Shown: positions 10,668 to 23,100 of the stretch, in pieces
Layout of the letters: the number at the start of each line of letters is the position of its first letter
How positions within the stretch are numbered: the first letter of the stretch is position 1
Assembly: GCA_019054805.1 (NCBI GenBank)
Contig: JAHQIY010000008.1
Span: 1,287,501 to 1,351,500 of the forward strand
Direction: 5' to 3'
Length of the DNA stretch: 64,000 nt
DNA from: Brachionus manjavacas
Taxonomy: Eukaryota > Rotifera > Eurotatoria > Ploima > Brachionidae
Notes under the pieces: generated by a model
What the model was told of the DNA's origin: nothing
The model's database searches: none
What the model saw: the letters and a program-made list of their open reading frames with translations, nothing else
Made by a program: the position numbers and the translations under genes

Positions 10668-11115
10668 CTTTCAATAAAAAAATTTTACAGAAAATTTTGA
10701 ATATCTCTTTGCCATGTATTATCAAAATTATCATGTATTATCATGTTTTTTCAAAATGTTATTTTCTGTGGCAAAAATTTGATCCAAGTTTTGAAAGAAG
10801 GAATTCTGAGTGGTAGCGAGATGTTTAGATCTATAAGAGGAATAGAACTGGATTCTCATAATGGCTATTTTCATTATGATTGTATGAGCAAAGTAATAGA
10901 GATCAATTACAAAACTAAAGGAATATTATTGATTAGTGACGATGCTTAGATCAAACCATGGAATTTGAGAAATTTGGACATAAACAAAATTTTGTTTTAT
11001 AATTTAAATTGTAAATGGACTGTGAATTGTTTTCATACACTTGATCCCAACTAAAAAACTGCATGGCCCTGGTGGACACGAAAATACGGCTACCACGAAT
11101 ATTGAAGTTTGTTTT

Positions 11116-11674
11116 GTACCAAATTCGTAAAGGACAAATATTTAAATTATTAGTATATTTTTGATGATTAAGAAATCATATATATATTTTTAGAATAAAA
11201 TTGCTCTAATCTTTTGAGTAAAAAAAAAAAAATTTTCTTAATTTTGAAATTCCATTTAAAAAGGACGATTTTTTGTTTAGACAAACAATGAGTCTCAAAT
11301 GAAAATTTTTTTTGAAACTAAATTTCGTAAATTAAAAAAAAATTTAATTTCTTAAATTCAAGAAATAATTATATTGACCGCTGGATATTGTTATCACTTA
11401 GTGAAACAACAAGAAATCAAAATTTCTTATGAAATTTTAATATTTTAGTTTTTTATAGTGATATTTAATTTTGAAATAAAAAGGAAAAGCTCTCAAACAA
11501 AAATTTTCGAAATATCCAAATAAATATGTTTAGATTAAGAAAAAGAACTAGAAGTACTCTTTTTTAAGAGCGCTAAATATAAATAAAGTAGATGAGCTTA
11601 TAGTAAATACAAAAGTCTAATTCCTAATAAGACTGGTAGAATTTAAACTTACAAAATAAATAATACATGAGCTA
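11116..11674. other. intergenic, AT-rich, nothing recognised
   Basis: No gene, repeat or structured signal identified in this stretch. A TATA-like ATATAAATAAA near 11577 lies about 95 bp upstream of the small ORF at 11675. Confidence 0.3.
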
Positions 11675-11905
11675 ATGGCTCATGTATCCGAATTAAGAAA
11701 AGAAAACAAAAGCCTGCTATACGAAATATCAGTGATTACGAATAGACAAACAATTTATGAGATGATAAAATATGGAAATGAAATAGTCAGACGAATTGTG
11801 GATTGCAGGAAAGATCATGAAGTCATAGATATAATGGAGGCTTTGGAGACAGAAGGAGACAATAGAAGAATAAGGTTGAATCAGTTGCTACACATCGAGT
11901 ACTAA
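11675..11905 (+). CDS. short hypothetical ORF (76 aa)
   Basis: A charged, probably helical 76-residue frame (ELRKENKSLLYEISVITNRQ, later EALETEGDNRRIRLNQLL) whose composition looks more like real coding DNA than the flanks. I do not recognise the family. There is no signal peptide or membrane segment. It may be a fragment of a transposon ORF, since the upstream DNA has no further coding signal. A TATA-like sequence is about 95 bp upstream. Confidence 0.3.
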   Translation: MAHVSELRKENKSLLYEISVITNRQTIYEMIKYGNEIVRRIVDCRKDHEVIDIMEALETEGDNRRIRLNQLLHIEY

Positions 11906-14155
11906 TCGAAATAGCTAAAAAAAAAAGGAAATTATTTTTTTTTATTTTTTATTTGTATTTTAATAAACAAATTTTAGCATTACTCTTGTACAATTATAAA
12001 TACACTAGTAATTTCAATAAGAGTACTGGAGGTCCACGATTGACGCTCCAACTCACAAAATCGCCCTAGTTAGTGGAAGTGAATATGGATTTTTTTAAAC
12101 CATGGATGTTTGAAATTGTGCATTTTATGGTCACTCGATGTGTCAAACATAATATCTGATTAATATAAAGTGAATGATAGCTTTCTTATTTAAATAAATA
12201 AATAAAATATCCAAATAAAAAAAGCTTTACTCTTTCCAAAAAAGACTTACTTTATTCATTTGGCCAAAACAAAAAAAAAAACTAAAAAATCTATTCTCAA
12301 ATTATTCAATATTTTTTTCATCACTTCAGAGGTAACGGGTGAACCATAATTCTTTGCTCAAAATTTCAATTGAAAAAAAAATGTCATAGGATTATGGTAA
12401 ATGCTTTCAAGTTTGTGAACTTAAAGATTGTGCATAAAATCTATCTCTTAAATTGTTTTTAACAAAAAAAACGATCTAAAATGAAAATATAAAGTGAAAT
12501 TCATTAGATAATTTTTTTTGTTATTTTATTACATTTTTTAAACAGACTTTGAGTTATTAAGTAAGTTTACTTTTACTGATATCATAAATTTTTTAAAGGT
12601 AAAACACAGATAGGAAAAATCAAAACAATTTTTAATCTATTCATTTTTCATTCATATCGAGATAAAAATTTTTTAATTCTTATAATAATTTTTTATTATT
12701 CTAGTTTGATAATATATAAATGTTATATTATTATTCTAGTTATATAAATGAAAAATAAATTTTGTCTTCCCTATCACACATTTTTCGAAAAAGTGTCCAA
12801 GTATTTTGTAAATTTTTAACTATGGTCCGCATCTTATTTACTAATTTAAATTAAATAAAAAATCAAAATTTTAAACTGGTATTTTAAAAATCAGAAAAAA
12901 TCAAGTGTCCGAAAGTATGTTAATCATTAAAAACAAAATATTAAAATTAAATTTGGAGCTTTCTTAGTCATGCTAAATTCAGTTAAATACAAAAAAAAGA
13001 AATGATTTTTGGCCAATAAATTCAAAAAACTCAATGTGTCAAACCTTTAAAATTAATTATTTAAATATTATCTTTTTTAATTATAAATCTTTTTTTTTTA
13101 TTTTTAAAAATAAATACCGATAATGAATAAAAAAACGGAAAATTTACTTTTCATCATCGGCATTTATGTTTATGGTCTTTAAATGGATTTATACTTTAGT
13201 GACAATTCACAAGAATGAAATGAATTCAATTAAATTGCACAATATAATACTCAACTGAGTCTCCAAGTTTTCTTTTAATGATATCTTTAAATTTGAAATT
13301 ATTTTTGATTATTTCAAAAAATGAAAAAAGTTAGAAAAAAAAAATAAAAAATAAATAAAAAAAATTTAAAAGATAAAAAAGTTAAAATTATATCTCTTTT
13401 AGTAATTAATAACAATTTAATCTGCTTGTAATGAGGTTAATTTATTTTATACCATTATCTGAGTTTAATTGTTTGCTTTTTTTTCTGATTTAAACCAAAT
13501 AGTTCAAAGGCTTAAAATTAATTTTTAAAATTATAGATAAAATTTAAATAAAATTTTCATCTGAAATTGATGATATTTGTGCTAAAACTTTTAAAATGAA
13601 TAATTTTCTAAAATATATCATCAAATTTACCTTTTATATTTTTAAATGAATGCTTGAATTTTTTTTTTTTCAACAAAATTAATTGAGAATTATTTCAAAA
13701 AATTAAATTTTATTTAATCTTTTAATTGTTATTACTAATTCTTCAAAATATTAATATTATCATCTAAAAGAATATAAAAATTATCATATGATGGACCTAA
13801 TATAATGTGCTATTATTATTTGTTCTAGACTAATAAAATTGAAAAATTACTCAACTATCTGTTTTAATTCTTAATGAAACCAAAATTAAATTTATCTCAA
13901 GTATTTTAATAAAATAGATATTTCTTAATGTTTTTTTTTTTAATTTATTTTTTTATTGACTTTGTTGAAATAAAGTCTTATCTAAATTTTCTTAAAAACA
14001 TGACTTAAATCATTATGGTACAACATTCATGTGATTTAAAACAATCAAACTTACTTATCTATTTCGAAAATTTTAAAACAAAGCATTTTTTTAAAATAAA
14101 AGATCTAATCATTTTTTATTTTTTTTTATTTTTTATTATTATTTTCTGGAAAAAA
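11906..14155. other. intergenic, upstream of the aminopeptidase gene
   Basis: 2.2 kb of very AT-rich DNA. A short less AT-rich patch at about 12010-12160 (GTACTGGAGGTCCACGATTG) is non-coding in all frames. No promoter element stands out before the ATG at 14156. An in-frame ATG at 14015 would add 47 mostly hydrophobic residues and is less likely as a start. Confidence 0.35.
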
Positions 14156-17100
14156 ATGGAAAAACTTGAAATAGAAGAGAACAGTTTAGCCACGGTTAAA
14201 AACGGGATTTTTATTTCGAAAAAAATTTTGGCCATAATTGGAGTTTCTTTCGGCCTTATTTTGGTGGGCTCAATTTTGGGTACTTATTTTGGAACTATTA
14301 ATTCTGATTCAACAACTGCAGCACCAACTGCAACACTAACTGCAACACCAACTGCAACAGCAACTGCAACACCAACTGCAACACCAACTGCAACACCAAC
14401 TGCAACACTAACTACAACATCGACTACAACATCGACTACAACATCGACTACAACATCGACTACAACACCAACTACAACATCGACTACGACGACATCAACA
14501 ACAACAACTACTTCATGTAAATTTTAAAGATGCAAACGAAAAGACAAATCTTAATTTTATTTTATTTTTAAGCTCCTCCATTGAATTATAGATTGACTCA
14601 GGATTTGAAACCTTTTTATTATGACATCTTTATTCAGCCATTTTTTAGAGTAACTGAAGAGCCACATAATTATTCAGCCAATGTTACAATAGACTTTATA
14701 TGTGAGGTTCAGACAAACAAACTAATTTTGCACATGAAAGATTTGATTTTGGAAAATTCGACACTTATCATAACAAGTTTAAATGACTCATCTTTTGTCG
14801 ACCATAAAATATCTTCGAATTGGACTTATAACAGCATTAACCATTTTTTTACGGCTGAAATTCCTCAACAATTTAAGATTAATCACTCATATAGATTTAG
14901 GGCTTATTTTACTGGATTTAGCACAGATGATGAGCTAGGATTTTACAAAAGCTCTTACAAAGATTCTAACAATCAAACAAAGTGAGAAGATTTAATTTAA
15001 AATTTTTCTAAATTCAAAAAAATTAAGGTGGCTGATTACCTCTCAAATGGAATATATTGAAGCAAGAAAATCGTTCATTTGTTTTGATGAGCCTATTTTT
15101 AAATCAAAATTTAAAATTAGCATTCTGCATGATGAAAGTCTGCACGCAATGTCCAATATGCCCATAAATAAAACAACTCAAATGTATCCATTGTGATAGT
15201 TAATTTTAATGAAAAGAAAATTTTTTTTTTAAGTGGCCCAAGAGATGGCTATAACTGGACTCTGACAGAATTTGAGGAAACAGTTCAAATGTCCACATAT
15301 TTGGTTGCAATTTTAGTTTCAGACTTCAAATGTAAAAGTGGAGTTTCAAGTTCAAGTTATTCAAATGTTGATGTAAAAGTTTGTGCTAGGCCAAATGCTG
15401 AAGATAAACTTGAACTAGCTTTGAACTCTTCGGTCGACATCCTGGGCTTTTTTGAAGAGTATTACCAAGTAAAATATCCTTTGAAAAAATTAGGTAAGAT
15501 TGCTTTTATTGAAAAAGAAAAAATTTAAAAAATGTACATTAAGATCATGCTGGAGTACCAGATTTTAAATATGGTGCAATGGAAAATTGGGGTCTAGCCA
15601 TTTACCGGGAAGTTTACTTTATTTTCGATGAAAAAAGTAGTCAAACTACCGAAATAAATGTCGTGAGAATAATTGCTCATGAAATTTCGCACATGTGGTT
15701 CGGAAATCTTGTCACTCCAAAGTGGTGGGATGATTTGTGGTTGAATGAAGGCTTTGCTCGATTTGCAGAACATGTTGGGTCAGATGCTGTGAAAAAACAC
15801 TGGAGAATGGTAAATAGTTACACTTTTTACTTTAAAAAAGCATAACGTATCAATTACACCTTCAAATATTGAGAATTTATATTTATTTAATGTTCATAGC
15901 ATTTTTAATTTTGCGATAAGAAGTAGGCTCTTTTGTTTATAATTATTGATCTAAATTTTTTAACCAAAAATTAAGATAAAAAAATGAGAAAAAATATTTC
16001 TATTTGAATAAGCTGGTGAGATTAGTCAAAGATTGTGTGAAAGGCAATGTGTAAATAATTTTTCATTTTTATATTTTCATCTATTTTTTGTGAAATAGTT
16101 CAGTAAATTTTTAAAAAAATTTCTGAAATATTGCACATCTTGCTGTGTGAAGTTAATTTCATTTCAATTCAATTAAAACTTGAATTTTTTTCAAAAAGCT
16201 AGATTAGAGTGATCATACCAAAGATGGTCATTAGTCAAATAATTAACTTGAAAATCTGAAAAAGTAAATGTCATCATTGACTTTTGAAAATTTATTCTTG
16301 TTCTGAGATTTTTTTTCAAAATATTTTAATGAAATTTCTGAGGTAAAGACAATGAGAATATTAAAAATATTGAATATTGAAATTATTTAGCCCTATTCCT
16401 TTGTGTACTTTTTGTTCTTAATGGTAATAAAAAAAAGTTTTAATTAATCAATATTTGAAATATCAATTTTAAATTTAACATATATTTTTCTCACCTCCAG
16501 CATACCCGAATCCATAAACCAGGGCTCCGCCCCGGACCCGGTTTAAGTTTTAATATAATGATTAAATTTACCATTAATTACAAAAAGTACAAAAAGGAAC
16601 AGGGTCGAATAAATTTAAATAATGAAAAATTACAAAAAGTAAAAAAAGTTTTTTTAAAAGTCTGATCTCATTGTCTTTCCATCAAATTTCTCAAAAAAAA
16701 TCTTTAACTTTTTGGCATTATTTTATTTATAGTCTTGCTCATTAATTTTATAAATCTAGGGAAAAAAATTTTTTACTGAATTTGACTTTTGACTAACTCT
16801 GAATCATAGTCTAATGAAAAGATCAAAGTTTAAAATTAGAAAATTAAAATCCTATCCCTGTTAAAATTCCTACAATTGAAAATTTTAGATTATGCCCAAT
16901 TATTAAAAAATTATTACCATAAAATTCGGAAAATACAAAAAAAAAAGAAGATAAAATTTATTTGAAATTCTAAGCAAAGCAGCATCATAAAGAAATTTAA
17001 AAAGTTGTTTTTAATAAACAAAAAGAATTAAAAAAAAAAAGGGTTTAACGGGTATTACTGTGATATTGCGACATCTTTGTCGATCATTGGAAAGTTGATC

Positions 17101-20100
17101 AACTTAACCATGAGCGCTTAAGTTAACAAGGAGCATTAATAGCTGCTCCAATGCGTATTACTAGAAGATCGGATAGATGGGCCCAAGGGTACTAATGTAA
17201 ACATTACAATTACTTCATTTTTTATTTAAATTTTACTTTTGATAAAATTACTTTGAAGTAGAAGTGGTAGTAATTTTGCTGCGTAGAAACCCACAAGCTG
17301 GAACGTGGGCCAGAGCGCCAAAAAAAATCGTCCAACTGTAGCAGCCAGAGTACCTGTAATGTTATGAGCCTCTGAGCCTGGGCATCATAACATTTGAACC
17401 TATCCTCTTAACCAATTTTCTCGACTGCCCTTAATAACCGTTCACATGGATAGAAATATATACAAAAAAAATATAAATACAAAAGCCAATAGATAAGATA
17501 CCAAAATATAAAGACAAATGAATAAAAACAATGTATCTTGTGCTGATTTTTGAATTCTTGAAACACCATTAACCAAGCTTTTTCCTATTCTCATCTTCTC
17601 TAAGCCAAAAATCCAATCTTGCTTTGAAAATATTGAGACTACTAGGGTTTACTATACTGTCCGCCAGCTGATTCCAAATTGTGGATACCCTATTAGTGAA
17701 AAAGTGCATTCTTGCACTGACCGAAAGTCGTTGATTTCACGTAAAGGGAAACTTTGTGACCTTAACCGCCTTTTATTGCCTCTTGTTGATGCCGCAGGAA
17801 CATCTTGAATTACGCTTGATGTATGAAAATTTACTTGTATTTAGTTTCATCAAAATTTTTTTTTTGATAATTTTCTTAGAATAAAAACAGAAAAAAAATA
17901 GGTTTTGTTAGATCATTAACTAAATTCTGGTAAAACTGCAAATATAGCATTTAAATAAAGTCGAGTGGAGTGCATTTTTTCGATTTTTCCCTTTTGCAGA
18001 ACTTCCGAAATTTATTTTTTAAAAAACACATTTAACAAAATTTTATTTGTGTAAGCTTGTCCTTAAAAAAATGCCTACAATTAAAAATACTAGGACGGAG
18101 TTTGGGGCTTTATTAAATTTCTAGTTATCATGTTTTAATGCCACTTTAAAAAAAATTTCTATTTTTATTTTAAAGAATGACAGATTGTTTGATTTACTTC
18201 TAAATGTAATTCAATCAGATTCGACTGAAGAGACAAGAGCTGTCTCAACTGATGTAAATACCCCTGAAGAAATTGATGCAAACATTAATCCCACAATTAC
18301 TTATGGAAAGGTAGATTAATTAATTTTTGTTAATTTTCAATTAAAAAATTTTAATCAAGGGTTCAGCTATTGTTAAAATGTTATCTTATATTTTGGGAGA
18401 TGACACATTCAGAAATGGGCTGAAAGTATAATTTAAAAAATAAAAAGACACAAAGCGCTAAATAATTTTTTTAGAATTATTTTGAAACTTTTGAATATCA
18501 AAATGTTGATCAATCTGATTTGTGGAGGATGATGAACGAAGTAACAATTATTTAAGCTTCAAAAAAAATAAATTTAAAAATAATTTTAATTAAGCAAATG
18601 AAACTGGAAAATAAATCACATGGAGTAGATCTTTTACCAGTAATGACATCGTGGACAAAACAAAAGGGTCATCCAGTTGTTACTATAAAACGAATAAATG
18701 ATACACATATTTCTGTGAGGCAGAATAGATTCTTGGTAGATTCCACCGTTTCCAGCTTACAAGAGTATTTTAATTTAGAAAAAAAAACATTTTGTTTGTT
18801 TATAAAAATAAATACTACCTTCAAGCACTTTTTGGCAAATTCCGATTTCTTTTTCTATCGAGGAACTGGGATCAAGTGGCGAATCTTTAACCAACAAAAT
18901 CAACTCCACCAACTTATTTGACAAATTTGTGTGGATAAGCAACAAAACAGGAGAGAGTATTATTCAATTTTGACAAATTTTATTAGAAAATTAATTAAAC
19001 TTCTTAAAGCAATCATTTCCCTTAATAGAACTTTAGCTTCTACTAATTTTCTAATCGCCAATTTGGACATGGCAGTATTTTGCCGAATTAATTATGACGA
19101 AAAAGATTGGAAGATGATAGCCGAACAACTACTCACAAATACTGAAGTAATCAATTTTTAAAATAAAAAAAAAACAAAAAATTATTTAAATTTTTTTTTT
19201 AATCTAGGAATTATCTGCGAGAACCAGGGCTCAATTGATCAGCGATGTTTTCAGTCTTTCCCAAGCTTTGTACATTAGTCCCGAAATAGCTTTAAACCAT
19301 ATTCGATATCTTGAAAACGAACTGGACTATTTACCATGGAGCGTATTTCTAGAAAGAGTTAAATATTTTACAGGCCAATTGGACTCGACTGAAATTTATA
19401 ATCCTTTCAAAAAATATATTCAAAAATTAGTAAAGCCATACTACCAAAAATTAGGCTGGATTGATAATCCACTTACAGATGATTGGAATGATAGGTTCTT
19501 TTAGACTTTGGTTAAATTTGTAGTATAGATGTATTCACCTTTGCATTCTGTACATTTCCTTTTGGGTTCAATATTTTTTTAATTACAGGAAGAAGTATTG
19601 GTGATAATACAGGAGTCATCTATACTAATATCGGTTTATTTTAGGCGGATCTGAATTTTAATTTAAAAGATTTAATAATAACAATAGTTTATTAAATTAA
19701 TAAATTAACTAGCATAAGTAAAAAATTAGACATTTTTTACAACGAATTGTACCATTTTATTAAGTTTTTCTATTATAATTAGAGTCTAAATTAACATGAA
19801 AGCAAAAGTCAGAATAAGGAAGGACTTTAGAAAACTTTGAGTAAATTATTACTCGCATTTTTGTTCAATTGTTAAACAATTTTATTTAAAACTAAAAGCA
19901 CCAAACTAGACATAATGACTCGTTTTAAAAGTTATTACTTTGTAAAATTACTTTAATTTTTTTTAGATATTTTGGATTAAAAAAAAATTAAAATGCTCGA
20001 TGCTTTTAGTGTTAATTGAAAATTATTGATCCGTAAAGACTTGTCTTTAAAGACATAGTTAGATTAAATTTGTATATTATATAAAGTTTTAGAAAAAAAA

Positions 20101-23100
20101 ATTGAGAATTTTGGTTCATATTTAGTTTAAAAAATTTATTTTTTAGAATCCATCAATCAAACATTGACCAGAATCTTAAAATTCATGATATATTTGATTT
20201 TTGCTAGAATTTAGAAAGTTTTTTTCAATATTCTTTACAAAATTCTTAATGATGCTTAAGATTCTGTTAATTTGTGAACAAGAGCCCGAAAAGAATAACT
20301 TGTTTATATTCTTAAAAAAAATTTTTTTAACATCATTTAAAAGCGAATTTCTTTTATATCTTTAATTCCTTAGATTTATTTTTCTAAAAAAAAAGTACTG
20401 TAAATGTAGCGGTTTATTTTTCGTTTAAAATTTAATTAGTGAATTTTAGGTAAAGACAATGAATAATTAAAATTTAAAATATTTTGAATTTGGTTTTGTT
20501 TTTTTTGTAATATAAGACTTTTTGAATATTTCAGAGCGTCTTTTTTTCAGAAAAAAAGCACGGAGTAAATACTAAAAGTCCTTTTTTATAAAAAAAATAT
20601 TACACATTTTTATCTTAAAATTTAGTTTCATTCAGAGTTGGATAAAAGTCAAAAGCGATTTTTTTACAAATTTCCTTACAAATAGTATTTAAAAATGTAA
20701 AAAATACATGTTACAAAAGTTCTAAAATTTTAAATACTAAAAAGCAGATCTGCACAAAATAGAGTCGATTTTTAATAATGGAAATTTTTCAAAAAATTTT
20801 TTTTTAGAGTAGTGAGAAATAGGTTGGTAGAATTTGCATGTCAAGTTGAACTTACTGATTGTTTGAGCCAGGCTCGATCTATTTATAATGATTTCATTGA
20901 TTCTGGAATTCAAATTAAGTATAAAATAAAATTTCTAAAATTTCTGTTTTCACCTTTTTTAACTTTAAAAACGTTTAGTTTGCCATCATTTTTATACAGA
21001 GTGGCGTTTTGTTCATCAATAGAACAAGGAAACGATGCTGATTTTGAAAAATTATTCGAAAAAACTAAAAATACTAATAGTGATTTAAAATCAGCCATGT
21101 CATATGGCTTGTCATGCAGCAAATCAACAGCTAATTTAAATAAATACTTAAATGACCAAATGAACTCTAACTCAATAATAGCTGCTATTCGAAATGTGCT
21201 ATCTAAACCATCGGGTGTATATGTAGCGTGGAACTTTTTGAAACAAAATTGGCAAAACATCTACAAGTTAGCTGAAATAATTAAATAAATAGTTAAATTA
21301 TTAAACTGTGATTGTAAAAGGGATGGCTCGGCTATTTCAGGAATCGTTTCAGATTTGGTAAAAAAACTCAAAACGCAAAGCGACTTGAATGATGTAAATT
21401 AATAAGATTACAAAATTTAATTAGAATAAAATATTTTTTTTAGATAGAATCATTTTTCGGTGACAAAAATTTGACCGAAGCAGACAGAAATAGCTTGAAG
21501 GTTGCTAAAAATCAATTACTGTCAAACATTAAATGGTTTAGTCAAGAGTTTAACTCTATCAAAAATTGGACTTTAGAATTAAATATTGGTAAAATTAGGC
21601 AATGTAAAGTGTATTTAAATTGGTTAATTTTTTTTGTCAGGAAATGAAGTCAATTACCGCTTGCCTACTAATTTGATACCGAATTCCTATGATATAAAAA
21701 TACGACCTTACATCGGAGATTCATGGCAAGAGAAAGCGTTCACATTTGACGGATCGATAAGCATTAACTTCACATGCGCTGAACCAACCAAAAAAATCAT
21801 TTTTCATGCCATCGATCTGGATTTGGACACTGACACTTTTACAATTCAATCAACAGATCAAATGGAAGTAGAAAAAATGTACACCGAGGACAAAATAACC
21901 AATTTTATAGAGCTTAATTTGAAAAAAGAGTGCCAAAAGGGTTCCGATTATGTTTTGAAAATGAATTACACAGGTTCGATAATCAAAAATTTGTATGGCT
22001 TTTACAGAAGTTCGTACAAAAATGAACTAGATCAAACAGAATAGTAATTTTTATTTAGTTTGTGTTTAAAGTTTAAAAAATATTTGCTAATAAAATAGTT
22101 TGGCTACGACTCATTTTCAACCAACAGATGCCAGAAGAGCGTAAGTTTAAGAAAAATAAAAGAAAAAAATATTAAGAATTTTTTGCTTTAAGCTTTCCAT
22201 GTTTCGACGAGCCAGCACTAAAAGCTTCCTTTAAATTGACAATTATGAGACACCAAAATTTTTCTAGTTCTATATTCAATACTCCGTTGACTAAATCGAG
22301 CCCTAATGGAGATTGGTTTGAAGACGAATTTGCCGAAACGCCAAAAATGTCCACTTATTTAGTTGCTTTTGTGGTTTCTAACTTTAAAAATATAACAAAT
22401 AAAACATCAAAAGGCATTGAAGTAGAAGTTTTTGGAAGACCTGAAAAAATTGATAATGGCGAAGGAGACTTTTCTCTGAGAGAAACTCAATTAATTTTGG
22501 ATTTTTTCGAAAATTATTTTAATCTTTCTTATCCTTTGGCTAAATCAAGTAAGTTTTATCATTTATTTTGAAAATTTTAGTAAAAAATATCATGCATTAT
22601 TGATACAAGTGAAATTTGGAACAAAAACACACTATAAAAAAAAATATTTTGCTAAGCTATTAGATAATTTTCTTCTTTGTTTGACTAAAATCTTGAGAGT
22701 ATCATTACCTTTATAGTTTCAAAACCTTTAGATGACATTTTTTTTGACGCTAAAATGCTTGGATCACTAATTTCTAAAATGTTATTTTTTTAAAAAAAGA
22801 AACCAAGTATTTTTCAAATGTAAACCTTTGGTTTAGGTGGTAGGTTAATGATTTTCTCAAAATTAAATCAAATGAAGAAATAAATCAGGTTAATTTTAAG
22901 TGATGCCATGATTCCAAATACCCAATGTATTAAATTGTCAATTCTTCAAATTAAAAATTATAAGACACTCGTATGACCATGTTTAAGTGGATGAATTTAT
23001 CAAAAATTAATGAAATTCATATTCCTCTTTCTGCAACTGCTGAATATTTTCCAAAGTAGTCTAAATTTGGTCACAGAGCTGATAAAGCATTCGAATTATT

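Larger units (their letters stand above)
9510..11115 (+). pseudogene. dead gene split by a MITE; perhaps a DUF288/STELLO-like glycosyltransferase
   Basis: Coding-quality fragments lie in order but in different frames. 9516-9700 has IPALKLSSLGTSIKLLGGKF. 9665-10010 has VLEFLNNWKC and TIEVWLSALDNIGYNFPDS. 10042-10140 is cut by a MITE at 10141. 10676-10800 has VFSKCYFLWQKFDPSF. 10800-10990 has IELDSHNGYFHYDCMSK, then KGILLISDDA-stop-IKPWNL. 11060-11090 has WPWW and KYGY. The order GYF..DC, then DD..KPWN, then W.WW reminds me of DUF288/STELLO-type glycosyltransferases, where the DD would be in the sugar-nucleotide site. That assignment is from memory and tentative. At least three frame changes, in-frame stops and the MITE make it a pseudogene. 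Confidence 0.5.
15810..18175 (+). other. 2.4-kb intron of the aminopeptidase gene
   Basis: Lies between the HEISH exon and the next coding exon. It holds a dispersed repeat at 16490-16690 and a LINE relic at 17040-17820, listed separately. The remaining sequence is AT-rich and unremarkable. Confidence 0.75.

Noticed and set aside
14015-14155. Upstream in-frame ATG extending the aminopeptidase N-terminus by 47 residues
   Set aside because: It would put a poly-Phe/Ile stretch before the cytoplasmic segment; the ATG at 14156 gives a standard type II topology.
18595-19146. Apparent frameshifts in the first M1 domain of the aminopeptidase gene
   Set aside because: Two short introns (18765-18825 and 18957-19009) with GT-AG borders restore one frame and the conserved FWQIPISF and GETIISL segments, so no frameshift is needed.
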